From positions 321,226 through 385,225 of the forward strand of contig VZRN01005009.1 of NCBI GenBank assembly GCA_013397935.1: DNA of 64,000 bases, in the 5' to 3' direction. Below the pieces are notes generated by a model. That model saw only the letters and a program-made list of their open reading frames with translations. It did not search any database and was not told where the DNA came from. This DNA comes from Dasyornis broadbenti. Its lineage: Eukaryota; Chordata; Aves; Passeriformes; Dasyornithidae. Below, piece by piece: positions 48,401-58,677 of this stretch (position 1 is its first letter; every line of letters begins with the position of its first letter). The position numbers and the translations under genes were made by a program.

Positions 48401-48680
48401 CCTCAAAGGGAAGAATTCCTTACCAATAGCCCACCTAACCCTGCCTCCTGTCAGCGGAAAGCCACTGCCCCTTGTCCTGCCACTCCATACCCGTATAAAA
48501 AAACCTATTCTATCCGCAGAGCGGCCGATTCCCGCTCCGAGGGCGGTTCCGGATGCGGTTCACCCGCTCCCTCCGCGGCTGTCCAGGGACGCCCTGGGGG
48601 CTCTCCAGGGTCCTTCCCCGGGCGGTCCTCCCCTTCGGGGCGCCCCTACTCACATGCCAGATGGCGAAGAAGATGAGGGC
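42461..48680 (-). CDS. CNIH1: Cornichon homolog 1, 5 coding exons, start missing
   Basis: CNIH1 is a small multi-pass membrane protein of the cornichon family. It acts as a COPII cargo receptor, moving TGF-alpha-type growth factor precursors out of the ER. Exons (transcript order) are 48654-48680 (partial), 47439-47507, 43814-43926, 43251-43394 and 42461-42488. They join in frame to residues 19-144 of the expected 144-aa protein and end MIYVLVSS. Hallmarks seen are ALIFFAIWH (end of membrane segment 1), the IIAFDELKTDYKNPIDQCN loop, LPEYLIHAFFCVMFL (segment 2), and YMSRPVMSGPGLYDPTTIMN plus LAFYLLSFFYYLY (segment 3). All junctions have GT/AG sites. Residues 1-18 are absent because a single N at 48682 replaces them, so this is a broken assembly and not evidence of a dead gene. 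CNIH1 lies tail-to-tail with CDKN3, as in human. Confidence 0.95.
42489..43250 (-). other. CNIH1 intron 4
   Basis: It holds a CR1 fragment (about 42850-43184) in the same orientation as the gene. The rest is unique AT-rich sequence with no recognised feature. Confidence 0.85.
42850..43184 (-). mobile_element. CR1 LINE 3' fragment in CNIH1 intron 4
   Basis: Antisense on +: TTTGGGTTGGAAGGACCTTA … GGGGCAGCCACAGCTTTGCT … CAGCTTTCACAGGCTCCC. Confidence 0.94.
43251..43394 (-). CDS. CNIH1: CNIH1 exon 4
   Basis: This 144-nt exon lies between GTTCCAG and GG|GTGAGT. It encodes R88 to G136, including YMSRPVMSGPGLYDPTTIMN, ADILAYCQKEGWCK and the C-terminal membrane helix. Confidence 0.96.
43395..43813 (-). 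other. CNIH1 intron 3
   Basis: No repeat or other feature recognised. Long open frames on the minus strand here are intron read-through beside exon 3. Confidence 0.8.
43814..43926 (-). CDS. CNIH1: CNIH1 exon 3
   Basis: This 113-nt exon follows CTTTTCCAG and ends GGAG|GTAATT (phase 2). It encodes LVLPEYLIHAFFCVMFLCA, then AEWLTLGLNMPLLAYHIW, a strongly hydrophobic stretch. Confidence 0.95.
43927..47438 (-). other. CNIH1 intron 2
   Basis: This 3.5-kb intron has one CR1 copy (about 44760-45145). The remainder is AT-rich unique sequence with pyrimidine-rich patches near 46330-46440. No gene is seen inside it. Confidence 0.8.
44760..45145 (-). mobile_element. CR1 LINE 3' fragment in CNIH1 intron 2
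   Basis: Antisense on +: ATCAGACTGGTTTGGGTTGG … CTTCTCTTCTCCAGGCTGAA … CCCAGCTCTCCCAGCCTGG. Confidence 0.95.
47439..47507 (-). CDS. CNIH1: CNIH1 exon 2
   Basis: This 69-nt phase-0 exon lies between CTCTAG and GTAAGT. It encodes 23 residues from IIAFDELK to CNTLNP, the loop after membrane segment 1, and appears identical to the human loop as recalled. Confidence 0.95.
47932..47995 (-). mobile_element. CR1 LINE terminal remnant in CNIH1 intron 1
   Basis: Short antisense remnant: CCCAGAATCACAGAACTGTT, then AGGACGGCAAGGGACC. It is about 60 bases and of an older-looking subfamily. Confidence 0.65.
48213..48500 (-). mobile_element. CR1 LINE 3' fragment in CNIH1 intron 1
   Basis: Antisense on +: AATCACAGAATAAAAGAATG, GTTTCGGTTGGAAGCGACC … CTTGTCCTGCCACTCC. 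It ends at the edge of the CNIH1 CpG island. Confidence 0.94.
48654..48680 (-). CDS. CNIH1: CNIH1 exon 1, 3' part only
   Basis: These nine codons, ALIFFAIWH, end at donor CAT|GTGAGT (phase 0). The codon before them contains the N at 48682. Sequence upstream of the N does not match the expected MAFTFAAFCYMLALLLTA, so the coding start has been lost from the assembly. Confidence 0.9.
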
Positions 48681-48681
48681 G

Positions 48682-48682
48682 N
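48682..48682. other. Single-N assembly gap inside CNIH1 exon 1
   Basis: One ambiguous base interrupts the GC-rich first exon exactly where conserved coding sequence ceases. It probably stands for a gap of unknown size and not for a single uncertain base. Confidence 0.85.
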
Positions 48683-48878
48683 CAACAGCCGCCGCGCAGC
48701 CGCCATGGCCGTGCGCGCAGCGCCCCCTGCTGGCCTCGCCCGCCGCCGCCATTTCGTGAGGCGGGGTGTGAGGGGATGTGACAAAAAAACCGGGTTTTTC
48801 ACGTTAAAGTGTGGGAGGAGGGAGTGCGATAGCGCTAAACGGAGCGCGGTGTGTGAGAGGATTGGCACAGAGTCGTGG

Positions 48879-49960
48879 AATCACAGAATCACAGGATCAT
48901 TTATTTTGGAAAAGACGTCCAAGATCATTGACTTCAACATGTGACTGTCACCACCTTGTCAATAGACCAGAGCACTGAGTGTCATGTCCAGTCATTCATT
49001 GAACACCTCCAGGGATGGGGACCTCACCACTTCCCTGGGCAGCTTTTTCCCAAACACTGGCCACCCTTTACGTGGACAAATTCTCCATACTATCTAATCC
49101 AAATGTCCCCTGGTGCAGCTTGAGACCATTTCCCCTTGTCCTGTCCCTTGTTCCCTGGGAGCAGAGCCCGATCCCACACCTGGCTGCCCCCTCCTGTCAG
49201 GAGTTGTGCAGAGCCAGAAGGTTCCCCCAGAGCCTCCTTTTCGCCAGGCTGAGTGCCCCACACCAGCTCCCTCAGCTGCTCCTGTGGTGCTCTGGACCCT
49301 TCCCCAGCTCCACTGCCTTCTCTGGACACACTTCCAGCCCCTCACTGTCCCTTCTGAATTGAGGAGCCCAGAACTGGTGCAACAGCACTTGATGGCCTCA
49401 CCAATGCCCAGCACAGGGGGACAATCACTGCCCTGGTCCTGTGGCCACACTGCTGATGACACAGACCAAGTGCTATTGGCCTCTTGTCCACCTGGGCAAA
49501 CCTAGGCTCATGTCCAGCCGCTGTCAACCAGCACCCCCAGGTCCTTTCCTACTTTCCAGACCCTCTGCCCCAGCCTGGAGTGCTCCATGGGGTTGTTGTG
49601 ACCCAAGTGCCAGACATGACACTTGGTCTTACTCAGCCTCAGCCTGTTGGTCTCAGCCCATCAATCCAGCTTATCCAGGTCCTTCTACACAGCCTTCCTG
49701 CCCTCCAGCAGATCCACACTCCCACACGACTTGGCGTTGTCCATGAATTTGCTAATGGTGGATTCAGACCCCGTATGCAGATCATCAATAAAGACATTAA
49801 ACTAGGCCAAACACTGATCCCTGGGGGACACCACCAGTGACCAGACACCCACTGGATGCAGCATCATTCCCCACCACTGTCTGGGCCCGGCCATCCAGCC
49901 AATTCTTAACCCAGTCTAGAGTGAACCTGTCCAAGCCATGGACTGCCAGCTTTTCCAGGA
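48879..49960 (-). mobile_element. Long CR1 LINE fragment with part of the reverse-transcriptase ORF
   Basis: At about 1.08 kb this is the longest CR1 in the window. On + it starts ATCACAGAATCACAGGATCA (the 3' terminus), crosses the 3' UTR, and reaches TGATCCCTGGGGGACACCAC at 49814, which in sense is the GTGGTGTCCCCCAGGGATCA typical of the RT region. It is decayed, with no long ORF in the sense direction, so it is not capable of movement. Confidence 0.9.
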
Positions 49961-50215
49961 GTTTGTGTTGAAAGGGATCTTAAAAAACATAGATTTTTAA
50001 CCCACTGCCATGGGCAGGTACACCTTCCACTAGAGCAGTCCGACCTGGCCTTTAACACTTCCAGGGATGGGGCAGCCCCAGCTTTTCTGCACAGCCCATG
50101 CCAGGGCCTCATTACCCTCGAAGGGAAGAATTTCTTCTTAATACCACATCTAAATCCTCCCTCTTTTACTTTACATCCATTCCCCCTTGTCCTATCCCTA
50201 TCTGACCATGTAAGA
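49961..50215 (-). mobile_element. CR1 LINE 3' fragment abutting the long copy
   Basis: A second antisense 3' end follows directly: GTGTTGAAAGGGATCTTAAA … GCCATGGGCAGGTACACC … CCTTGTCCTATCCC. The first copy does not resume beyond it, so the two are adjacent and not nested. Confidence 0.88.
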
Positions 50216-50851
50216 TTCCCTGGTCAGCACAAGGTACATCTGGAGAAAGGGGAGATGGCAAATTTAGGAAGAAATGCTGGAGAAGGCTGTGCAGTGTGTG
50301 CCCTGGGGAAGGGAGGGCTGGTTATACAATCCCAAATCAATACAACTTGGAGCCTGCCCAAAGGAAACAGCAAGATGAGAAAACAGTTTGAGGGGAACAT
50401 CACCCCACTCTCCTTCCAAAGAGTCATGTAAAAGTTGTTTCAGTTTAAGCAGTGACACCTTGCAGTAAAGGCAAACCGGGGTGACATTGCTGCAATCATT
50501 TCCTCTGGAACAGAGTGAGGGGTCATTTCCATAAAACCAACAGCTGCCAAACTAAATAATATTTTCCGGTGTTATCTGCTGGAAAGCTTTATACACAATT
50601 AATGGAGTGTCATAATGAGAGATGAGCAGAAACTTTTATTTCCTTCACCAAAATACAGGAAAAACTGTAGCAAATGAGCTGTCTTTAGGAAATCAGCTGT
50701 TGCAAAGATAAAGTTGATGTTTCAGTATAAAATCACTCACGTCATCCACAAACTACTTCCAATAAAACCACTGTGGTGTCAATATGACCCATGAAACTTC
50801 AATGTGAAACCCAGAAAACAGATTTTAAATCAATTTTAGAGATGTTGAGCC

Positions 50852-50965
50852 TTGAGCAACCTGGTCTAGTGGAAGGTGTCCCTGCCCATGGCAGGGAGTT
50901 GAAATGAGATGGGGCTTCAGGTCTCTTCCAATCCAAACTGGTCTGTCATTCTTTGATTCTCTGAG
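50852..50965 (+). mobile_element. CR1 LINE tail fragment
   Basis: Sense copy: GAGCAACCTGGTCTAGTGGA … TCCAATCCAAACTGGTCTG … TTTGATTCTCTGAG. Confidence 0.93.
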
Positions 50966-52487
50966 ATTAATTAGAAGGTAAGACAACACAATGCCAAGAA
51001 AGTGTGGGGTGGGTAGTGCAGCCCAGGCAGCTGCTCTGAGCCATTCCCTACTCTGTCTTAGAAGCCTTCCCCTCTCTTTTCAAGGGGGATAGACAATATG
51101 ACCGCTGGGCAGTGAGAAAATCAGTAAGGGCTGAGCCTGTTGCAGTTTCCTTCCATCTCAAGGTGACAGAATGGGTTAGGAAGAGAGGCCCTGGCAGTGC
51201 ATCACAGCCATCTCCCAACGACTCCTCATCCCTCACTCCGAGGATTCAGAAACAACAATTTCTGCAATTCCTCTGCAATAACTTAGCTTTCTTCATATAA
51301 CTTGATGCTTCTTTAGCTTTCTTTAATAGCAAACTGTTTATTTCTTATTTGGAGTACCCTTGAGCTGCACAGGCACACTTATGCCCACAGCCATCAGACT
51401 AGACTTTGCTGGAAAACCTGACATCCAGCATCCAAACTCCCTGGTTCAGGCTTTTCCAAAGCCATCCAGGAGCCCAGTTTGCATCAGAAGAGCTGTGGGA
51501 GGTAAAGAAACAGAGGATGTGTGTAGAGATCCTGTTATACCTTGGGGCTGGGGAATGCTGGTTTCCCACCGCAGTTTGATCCATTCAAGGTAGACACTTA
51601 ACTTCTGTATTTGATGTTTTCTTGTACATCAAAGTGTTGTGCAACAGGGATGTGCAGTATCAGAAGTAAAAAGGTGTGTCAGCCACATACTTGCGTTTGC
51701 AATTAATCCTGGTTCTGCCTCAAGGAATGCAGTGTTTTATTCCCTCGGGTGCTGGCATACCATTCGACAGCAATTAGCCTGTCAGGAAAAGCAGAAAGCA
51801 GCTGTAATCTTGCACAACAAAGATTTGTGCACTGAAGGATTTCTTGTATCATAGATTGGCTTTTTCAAGATAACACAAAAGGAAATGAAAAGCAAATTCT
51901 GTAGAAAAGGGTCTAATCAATTCTCATTTCACATTTATTTGGGATCTCAAATCAAACAATGACCGAGTATTTTCCCTGATTAAACTTTGTAAACAATGTC
52001 AGGAAGCCACAGAGGAGCTCTGGAGATGGCCCACAGCTCTTAATGCACTTTCCCTTTAGTCTGGACACATGAGTTTAATCCTGATTGGAATCCCCAGGGA
52101 AAATGTCAATGTCTGTTCACTTCATCTTAAATCCCTCTCAAGTACTTGTCCTTGTCGGAAAACAGCCATATAATCAGTCATAATTCAGTGTGTTACAGGC
52201 TGTTCATGAGGAAAATTTTGGCAGAGAGCTGTGAGGAAAGATTATGGAGCAATTTCTCTGAATTATCATGGTAGAAATGCACAGGTTAACCACATCCTTC
52301 AACGTTAAAGTTGTCATTTCAGTTCTAGATATCAAGGAGGAATGTAATACTATTGAATTTGGTAATAAAAATCCCGCTGACTTAATAGACTTGGCTTCTT
52401 GGGTTTTCAAGAGAGGAAAACCTGAATATTTATCTATAATTTAAGGAGCTCATAAAAAGGAGGGCGAGGAACTTTTTAAATGGGCAT

Positions 52488-52757
52488 GGAGCGACAAGGC
52501 AAGGAGGAATGGCTTCAGATTGATAGAGGGCAGGGTTAGATGGGATATTGGGAAAAAATTCTTCCATGTGAGGGTGGGAAGGCCCTGGCACAGAGGAGCT
52601 GTGTCTGCCCCATCCCTGGAAGTGTCCGAGGCCAGGCTGGACAGGGCTTGGAGCAACCTGGGATAGTGGAAGGTGTCCCTGCCCATGGCAGGGGGTAGAA
52701 TGAGATGAGATTTAAGGACCATTCCAATCCACAGCATTCTGGGATTCTGTGAATTTA
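52488..52757 (+). mobile_element. CR1 LINE 3' fragment
   Basis: Sense copy: GACAAGGCAAGGAGGAATGG … GGGCAGGGTTAGATGGGATA … GCATTCTGGGATTCTGTGAA. Confidence 0.95.
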
Positions 52758-53499
52758 GTAGAGACACTCTGAGTATCTCTAACAGAGTCCAGCCAAGGTC
52801 ACCTTCCTGCACACCTGTAAATACACATCAGGAGCAGCAAGAGCACAGAACTCCTCACCCACCCACCTCCTTTATCCACTAACAGACAGTTCAATCTTTG
52901 ATCATCAGAATGAGCAGATCCCTGCACTTGCAAGTGCCCAACTCCCTTTCCACACTGGCAAATACCCTTTTCTGTTGCACTAATTAACTCACCTCCAGAA
53001 TCCCTGCTTAGGCTCACCTGTTAAACAGTGATCACATAAACAAATTAACATTAAAAATTCTGTTGCCAGTCTCAAGAGAAACAATCACATTTAAAAGCCA
53101 ATTTCAAAACACAGGCGGTGCCAGGCATCTCACCACGACTCATTACGGAATCCACCCGTGGCCTCAATCCCTTCAACATTCATGGTCAGATGGCAACAGT
53201 TTTCATTTAATAGGCTAAATACTGAGTACTCAACCTGTCCTCATAATAACAGGGTTTATATTTCTCATGCTGGGTAGAGCTCCTGTTAATGGCTTTCCAC
53301 ACAATTCTAAGCATAACAGTGTGTGGACAGGCGAAGGGACCAAGAGCTGTATTTTAAAAAACAATTTTATAATGCATTTCAGTATTTGGCCGCTCATCAA
53401 CAAAGAGTGGGATTTTCCAAAACATTCTGCATTAGCCTAGCTGTAGCAGTGGTGACTCCGAAAATGTCACCCTTAGTCCTTAGCTATTAGAATCCCAAG

Positions 53500-53632
53500 T
53501 CGCAGAAAGTTTTGGGTTGGAAAGTACCTTAAAATCATCCAATTCCACCCCCTGCCATGGGCAGGGACACCTTCCACTATACCAAGTTGCTTCAAGCCCC
53601 ATTCAACCTGGCCTGGAACACTTCCAGGGATT
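53500..53632 (-). mobile_element. CR1 LINE tail fragment
   Basis: Antisense on +: GTTTTGGGTTGGAAAGTACC … CCATGGGCAGGGACACCTTC … GGAACACTTCCAGGGAT. Confidence 0.93.
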
Positions 53633-55477
53633 AACATTCTCATTGTTTCTGCCCAAAAGGAGACAAGATACACACAACTTCAGCTTTATATCAGAAAAAT
53701 AAGCTGTGGAGGGCTCTGACTTTGGTCTTCCTGTTCTCCCGTGGACATCCCATGTGGCCCTGAGCATGGCACCTTTGGGCCCAATGTGTATTTACACACT
53801 TAAATCACACTAAATAGGATTTCAAAAGCCTCCATCTACATCTAAATTCCTTCACAAATCTTGCTTTTGATCTCTCCACCTGCATCCGTGTTATCAAATC
53901 AGCTCAAAGCTGTACCAGTGCTAGAAATCCACCCCACTGGTTGTTCATGATACTTAAAGTCCAGCTCTGCTCTGGCTCTGTGTGCATGCCTGTCCACCCA
54001 CCAGTAACCTCAGGCAGGGGGAGCTGGGTGGAATGGCTGGCCCACGCTCCACATCCACCTTTCCAGGCCATGTGGATGACGCCACAGAGCCACTACCTCC
54101 AGGGTTTTAGGACTAAACCACAGGAATGAGACAACAGCACTAAAAAGATGCAGAAGCTCTCTGCAGAGGAGAACAGTTCTGGTCACCTCCCAGACAGGGA
54201 ACGGGGGCTTACATTAAACTGTACTTACAGACCCTGGAATGGGGCCATCCAAGGAAAAAAGGGCTGTTGAGTGGATGCCTCTATTTTTCTGTTCTCCCAG
54301 TAATACAGCTATACAATTTGTTTTGTACTCCTGGACCAAACAATTGCACATTCACAGTTGGAGGTAGGGTATAAATATTGTCTCTGGCTGATCCCTTGAT
54401 CCTGCCGTCCTCGCTGAATTAATCACACTCGCAGATCAATCCAGGATTTGTTGCTGGCAGAGCAGATGGCCAGGCAGACTGCAGTTGTGAGCACGGCGGG
54501 CACATTCTCCTTCCAATTATCCAGCAACATTTTCCAACAGTGAATATTTAAAATTAGACATTATTTTGAAGAAATGGTAGATCTCTCTTGTTCCTTCTTC
54601 AGCTCCATAGGGACAATGGCCCCTGATTTTTGCTCTACTTCCATCCTCTCAGGCTCAGTGAAAGTACAGGATGGCTGGTGCCCCTTTTCCTTTCAACCAA
54701 ATGTTTTCTGCCCCATTTTCTTCTGCTGTCTTCCTGTTTTCCACAGAAACGAGGTGACAACAGCAGCTGCTGTTTGGCAAAGGGATTTCAAGGGTGCATT
54801 ATATTAATTGCTGAGCCGAGGGCTGCAGGAAAGGAAGAGAAGCTGCATTCATGGGACTCATGGCACAGAACAGCAGGAACAGGGGTAACACTGTATGCCT
54901 TTCAAACAGCCTGGATGGGACTTCCCCGTCGCAGGAGTAAATTTGCCGTGAAAGACGGACGTGCTGTTTTCCCAGTGTTTACATCTGTTCTGCATTCAGA
55001 GTCCTTCTGGATGATAATTGCTCCTGTCTCCCCTCTGTCCCCTGCTGAGGAACTGTGAGAGCTGTCAGGGGAGTTTCAGCCGAGCTCCATCACATTCTGT
55101 AGGAGACATCTCACGTTGCTCCAGAGGTGAACAGGGTTAACCCAAAGTGTGTTTGCAGTCCCTGAAAGAATGAAACACGACAGGACAGTCCAGAGGAGAC
55201 AATCCCCCTGCAGTGGGACACAATGGGCCGCACTGATTAACCACATCTGTGCATTGAAATCAGCCCCTTCACTTCATGGCTTGAGAAAAGAAAGAGGTTA
55301 CGGTGCAGACCATGGTGAGGCTGCATGGGATGCTGCACATACACACTGCATCAGCCAGCCTGTTATCCACACAGGATCACAGCATCTTAAGAGCACCCAC
55401 AGGAACAGCAGATATGGAAAAAAGCCTGCAAGACCTGGGAGGGGAACAGTGCCCAAGTTTACACTGATGTGAACTTA

Positions 55478-55935
55478 GAATCATGGAATCCCAGAATGGT
55501 TTGTGTTGGAAGGGACCTTAAAGATCATCTGGTTACAATCCCCATGCCCTAGGCAGGGACACCTTCCACTGTCCCAGGTTGCTCCAAGCCCTGTCCAACC
55601 TGGCCTTGGACACTTCCAGGGATGGGGCTGACACAGCTTCTCTGGATCATCTGTGCCAGGGCCTCACCACCCTCACAGCCAAAAATTTCTACCAGATATT
55701 CAATCTAAACCTGCCCTTTCAGTCTGATGCCATTCCCCTTTGTCCTGGGTACTCCAGTCCCTTATAAATATTCTCACTCCATCTTTCTTGTAGGCTCCCT
55801 TCAGATACTAGAAGTCTTCTCTTCTCCAGGCTGAACAGTCCCGATTCTCTCAGTCTTTCCTCACAGCAGCGGTGCTCCATCACTTTGATCAGCTTGGTGG
55901 CCTCCTGTGGACTCATTCCAACAGGTCGATGACAT
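55478..55935 (-). mobile_element. CR1 LINE 3' fragment
   Basis: Antisense on +: AGAATCATGGAATCCCAGAA … CTTCTCTTCTCCAGGCTGAA … GTGGCCTCCTGTGGACTCAT. About 460 bases. Confidence 0.95.
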
Positions 55936-58654
55936 GCCAGTAGTGTCCTAACCACCACCAGAGAATAGTCACTGCTTGGTATTTCACCATTTTCCTTTCC
56001 TGCTTCCCACAAAATGAAAGTTAAGTGTTAATAAAAAAATTGAGGTATGCAATTGCTTAGCCTTATGCTCAGCCTTTCAATATAGAGATCTGCCAGATAC
56101 AAATGTGTATGAGTTGGAAAAGTTAAAAGCTAAAGCCAGGGGTCCTTGTACTTTAGAATTGTATTTATTAAAACAATGCTGGAATTGAGATTTCCAGTGC
56201 CTTGAACACAGCACAAACCAAGCCACTCCACTTCCTTACACTGCAGCTGAGAGCTGGGCTTTGCAAATTCCATGCTACACTGATCGCAGATACATATTTT
56301 GAGAACTTCAACTCATTTTCCCTGCTACGCTGCAGGAACCTAAATGCTTGCAGTTCAAGGCTGCTCTTCAAGAACACCAGGGCTGCCTCTCAGATCCCAG
56401 AAAAATTCTCTCTTCCACAGCAGTTGTCATTTAAGCTGTGTGCCCAGACCTGCCTCAAGGCCAGCTCAGCACACAGGACCAATTCCCTTGGCTCAGTTCC
56501 CTTCTGGAGGAGGTGGGAACACATGGCATCATCTCCACAGCTCTCCCTTTGCTGCCAGAGAGAAGCAGTTACCTGCCCTAGGGGAAGCCCCTGCAGAGAA
56601 TGTAACCAAACTGGAGTAACCCATGTAGAAGCCAAATCCAAGATCTCCAGCATTTAGAAACCTCTCTGTGCAGGCTTTTCCACAGGAAGCTGAGCTTAAT
56701 TTTTTTAGACCTTGTAGTACGTCACCCCAGGCTGGATGGGGCTTGCTGTGCCAACTAACAAGCACAGGGGATGACCCACCTGCAACATCTTCAGTTTTGT
56801 TCCAAGGGGTGAGGCCCACCTTAAATCCTCACACCTGGTATATGGAAGCGCAGCTGAACAAATTCCAACCACTGTTACTCCCACAGAGCACCTCAGGTCT
56901 TTCCTCTCGCCCCAGCAGCACTCCCTCTCAAGGCTGCTCAGTGGCACCGCATCAGTATCTCACCTGCCTGTGCTCAGCTTCCCACTCTCACCTGCACCTA
57001 AACAGGAAGTTGCAGGACTTCCTCTGTGAGGAGCTTGGGGGAGCCAGCTTGTATTCCAATCAATCCCACAACCCATGGAACAGTAGGCGTGGGCACGCTC
57101 ATGCTCTGGCACACATGGACAGCAATTGCCCCAGTTTCCATCCCTGGAAGGGTTCAAGGCCAGGCTGGATGGGGCTTGGAGCAATCTGTCAGACTGGAAG
57201 GTGTCCCTACCCAAGGCAAGGGTGGAATTGGATAGTATTTAATGTCCCTTCCAATCCAACACATCCTATGATTCCTCTTCCAGCTTCTCCAGGACAAACT
57301 ACAGCTCTCCCCCATATTATTCCCAGACACCCCACCGAGCCAAGGGATCTCCTTGGCAAACTCCCAGCCCTGGGCAAGCCATCTCTTCATGATCTGGAAA
57401 ATAAAGCACCAGATGTGAGATACTTAGGCTGCAGGTACATGGCAGGCTTGTCCTGCTGTGCAGAGGTTTCCCATTTTGATTCCTACTCCCTCTCCTGCTT
57501 TCACTTTAATCACCACTCATCTGACCTTTTCATGGTAACTATTAGAAACCAATGACCTTTCCTGAATGGATGCAGCTGCCCTTCACTTCATATCCCTGGA
57601 TCTCCTGGCAATTCTCTTTATTCTGCTGTTGTTCTTACTGCCTGTGATGTGGCAGTAGCAATAAACTATTGCCTCATTTCCTAGTGAAGCACACTGAGTG
57701 ACCAGCAGACAATGCCACAGGACCTCACAAGTGACCTTCTCCTCCCATGGGAGAGCTATTTAATCCTTTTTTTTCCTCTCCTTTTCTGGAGAACCATTTT
57801 TCTCCCACAGCAGCTTTTTTTTCCCTGGAGCTTTTGGGAATAGATTTTGCCATCTCAATGCCATTCAGGAGCCAGATGTGCTGAAGCAGCTATGTATTTT
57901 CTCCTTCACAGAGTTCTCTCACCTGGGAGCAAAGTTTATTTCTATCATATCTAATCTGTGGCCTATTAATTCTGTTCTTCAGTGCTGGCAGAAACAATCT
58001 ATGTCACGTACTGAAACTGAATTCCTTGCATTATCAGCAGTTTTTTTAATAAAGGAAAAAAGTCTCCAAAGATCATGACAACTTGAAACAGCAAGAATGC
58101 AGAGTGCTTAGATAAAATTAATGCAGTGGTCTCTTGGGCAGGAAAGAGATGAGCCAACAGCTCTGGGAAGGTAAAAGTACTAAGTGCCTCAGTCTCCTTC
58201 AAGCTTTGGGGTGTCCTTGACAGCTACTCTGACATTGTTTAGGGGACACCTGCACTCTGTATTGTATTCCTCAGCTCCAGGTTCTGCCAGGAGCCTTGGC
58301 CTTGTGGGAGAGGTGGAAGAGGGAAGTTTATGTGACATTCCAGACTGACATTGAGTCCCATGCTGCCTTGCACCTCACCTGGAGAGAGTGGGAGGTCTGT
58401 GACACAAAGGTGCAAAGCAGCAGAGCACAGCAGTTCCCTGCAGTATTCCATCAGCTCCTCTCCTCCCCATCACAGCAGATGGAAACAGGAATTATTTTAG
58501 ATAGAACAGCAAGTGAGGGAGCAGTCACGGCTGAAGATATGCTACAAGTCCAATGCAAACTCCAGGAAGCTGAGAAAAGAAGGAAGGTCATACCAAGCAT
58601 TACCAGATTTTCCGTCAGACAGGAACCACTTTGTAATTAAAACAAGGCAACACA
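55936..58654. other. Intergenic between CNIH1 and GMFB, part 2
   Basis: Somewhat GC-richer unique sequence around one CR1 tail (57137). It contains the longest open frame of the window (56668-57555, +), judged a chance ORF because it runs through the CR1 tail and matches no family. Confidence 0.6.
57137..57275 (+). mobile_element. CR1 LINE tail fragment
   Basis: Sense copy: TTCCATCCCTGGAAGGGTTC … GGCTTGGAGCAATCTGTCAG … CAACACATCCTATGATTCC. Confidence 0.93.
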
Positions 58655-58671
58655 ACCTCTTAATGAAACAT

Positions 58672-58677
58672 TTTATT
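58672..58677 (-). terminator. GMFB: Distal GMFB polyadenylation signal AATAAA
   Basis: TTTATT on the + strand gives AATAAA on the minus strand, 3.73 kb after the GMFB stop. It is the last such signal before the CR1-containing intergenic sequence resumes, so it is proposed as the main 3' end. Confidence 0.55.

Larger units (their letters stand above)
47508..48653 (-). other. CNIH1 intron 1
   Basis: It contains two CR1 tails (about 47932-47995 and 48213-48500), both co-oriented with the gene. It turns CpG-rich toward exon 1 from about 48510. Confidence 0.85.
48510..48870 (-). promoter_or_regulatory. CNIH1: CpG-rich CNIH1 promoter / 5' UTR region
   Basis: A CpG-dense stretch surrounds exon 1. 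On the minus strand AAATGGCGGC, fitting the YY1 consensus often found at or just after start sites, lies at about 48746-48755. A palindrome AAAAACCGGGTTTTT lies at 48785-48799. CR1 copies limit the island on both sides. The exact start site is unknown because the assembly is damaged at 48682. Confidence 0.65.
50216..55477. other. Intergenic between CNIH1 and GMFB, part 1
   Basis: Unique sequence apart from the three CR1 tails listed (50852, 52488, 53500). No exon, RNA gene or other element is recognised. Confidence 0.65.

Noticed and set aside
48510..48752. Minus-strand open frame starting MAAAGEASRG as the true CNIH1 N-terminus
   Set aside because: It runs through the N and lacks the conserved MAFTFAAF-type membrane start. 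It is more likely 5' UTR joined artificially to exon 1.
49094..49840. Several overlapping ORFs of 100-130 codons
   Set aside because: They lie in the long decayed CR1 copy, mostly antisense to its RT frame.
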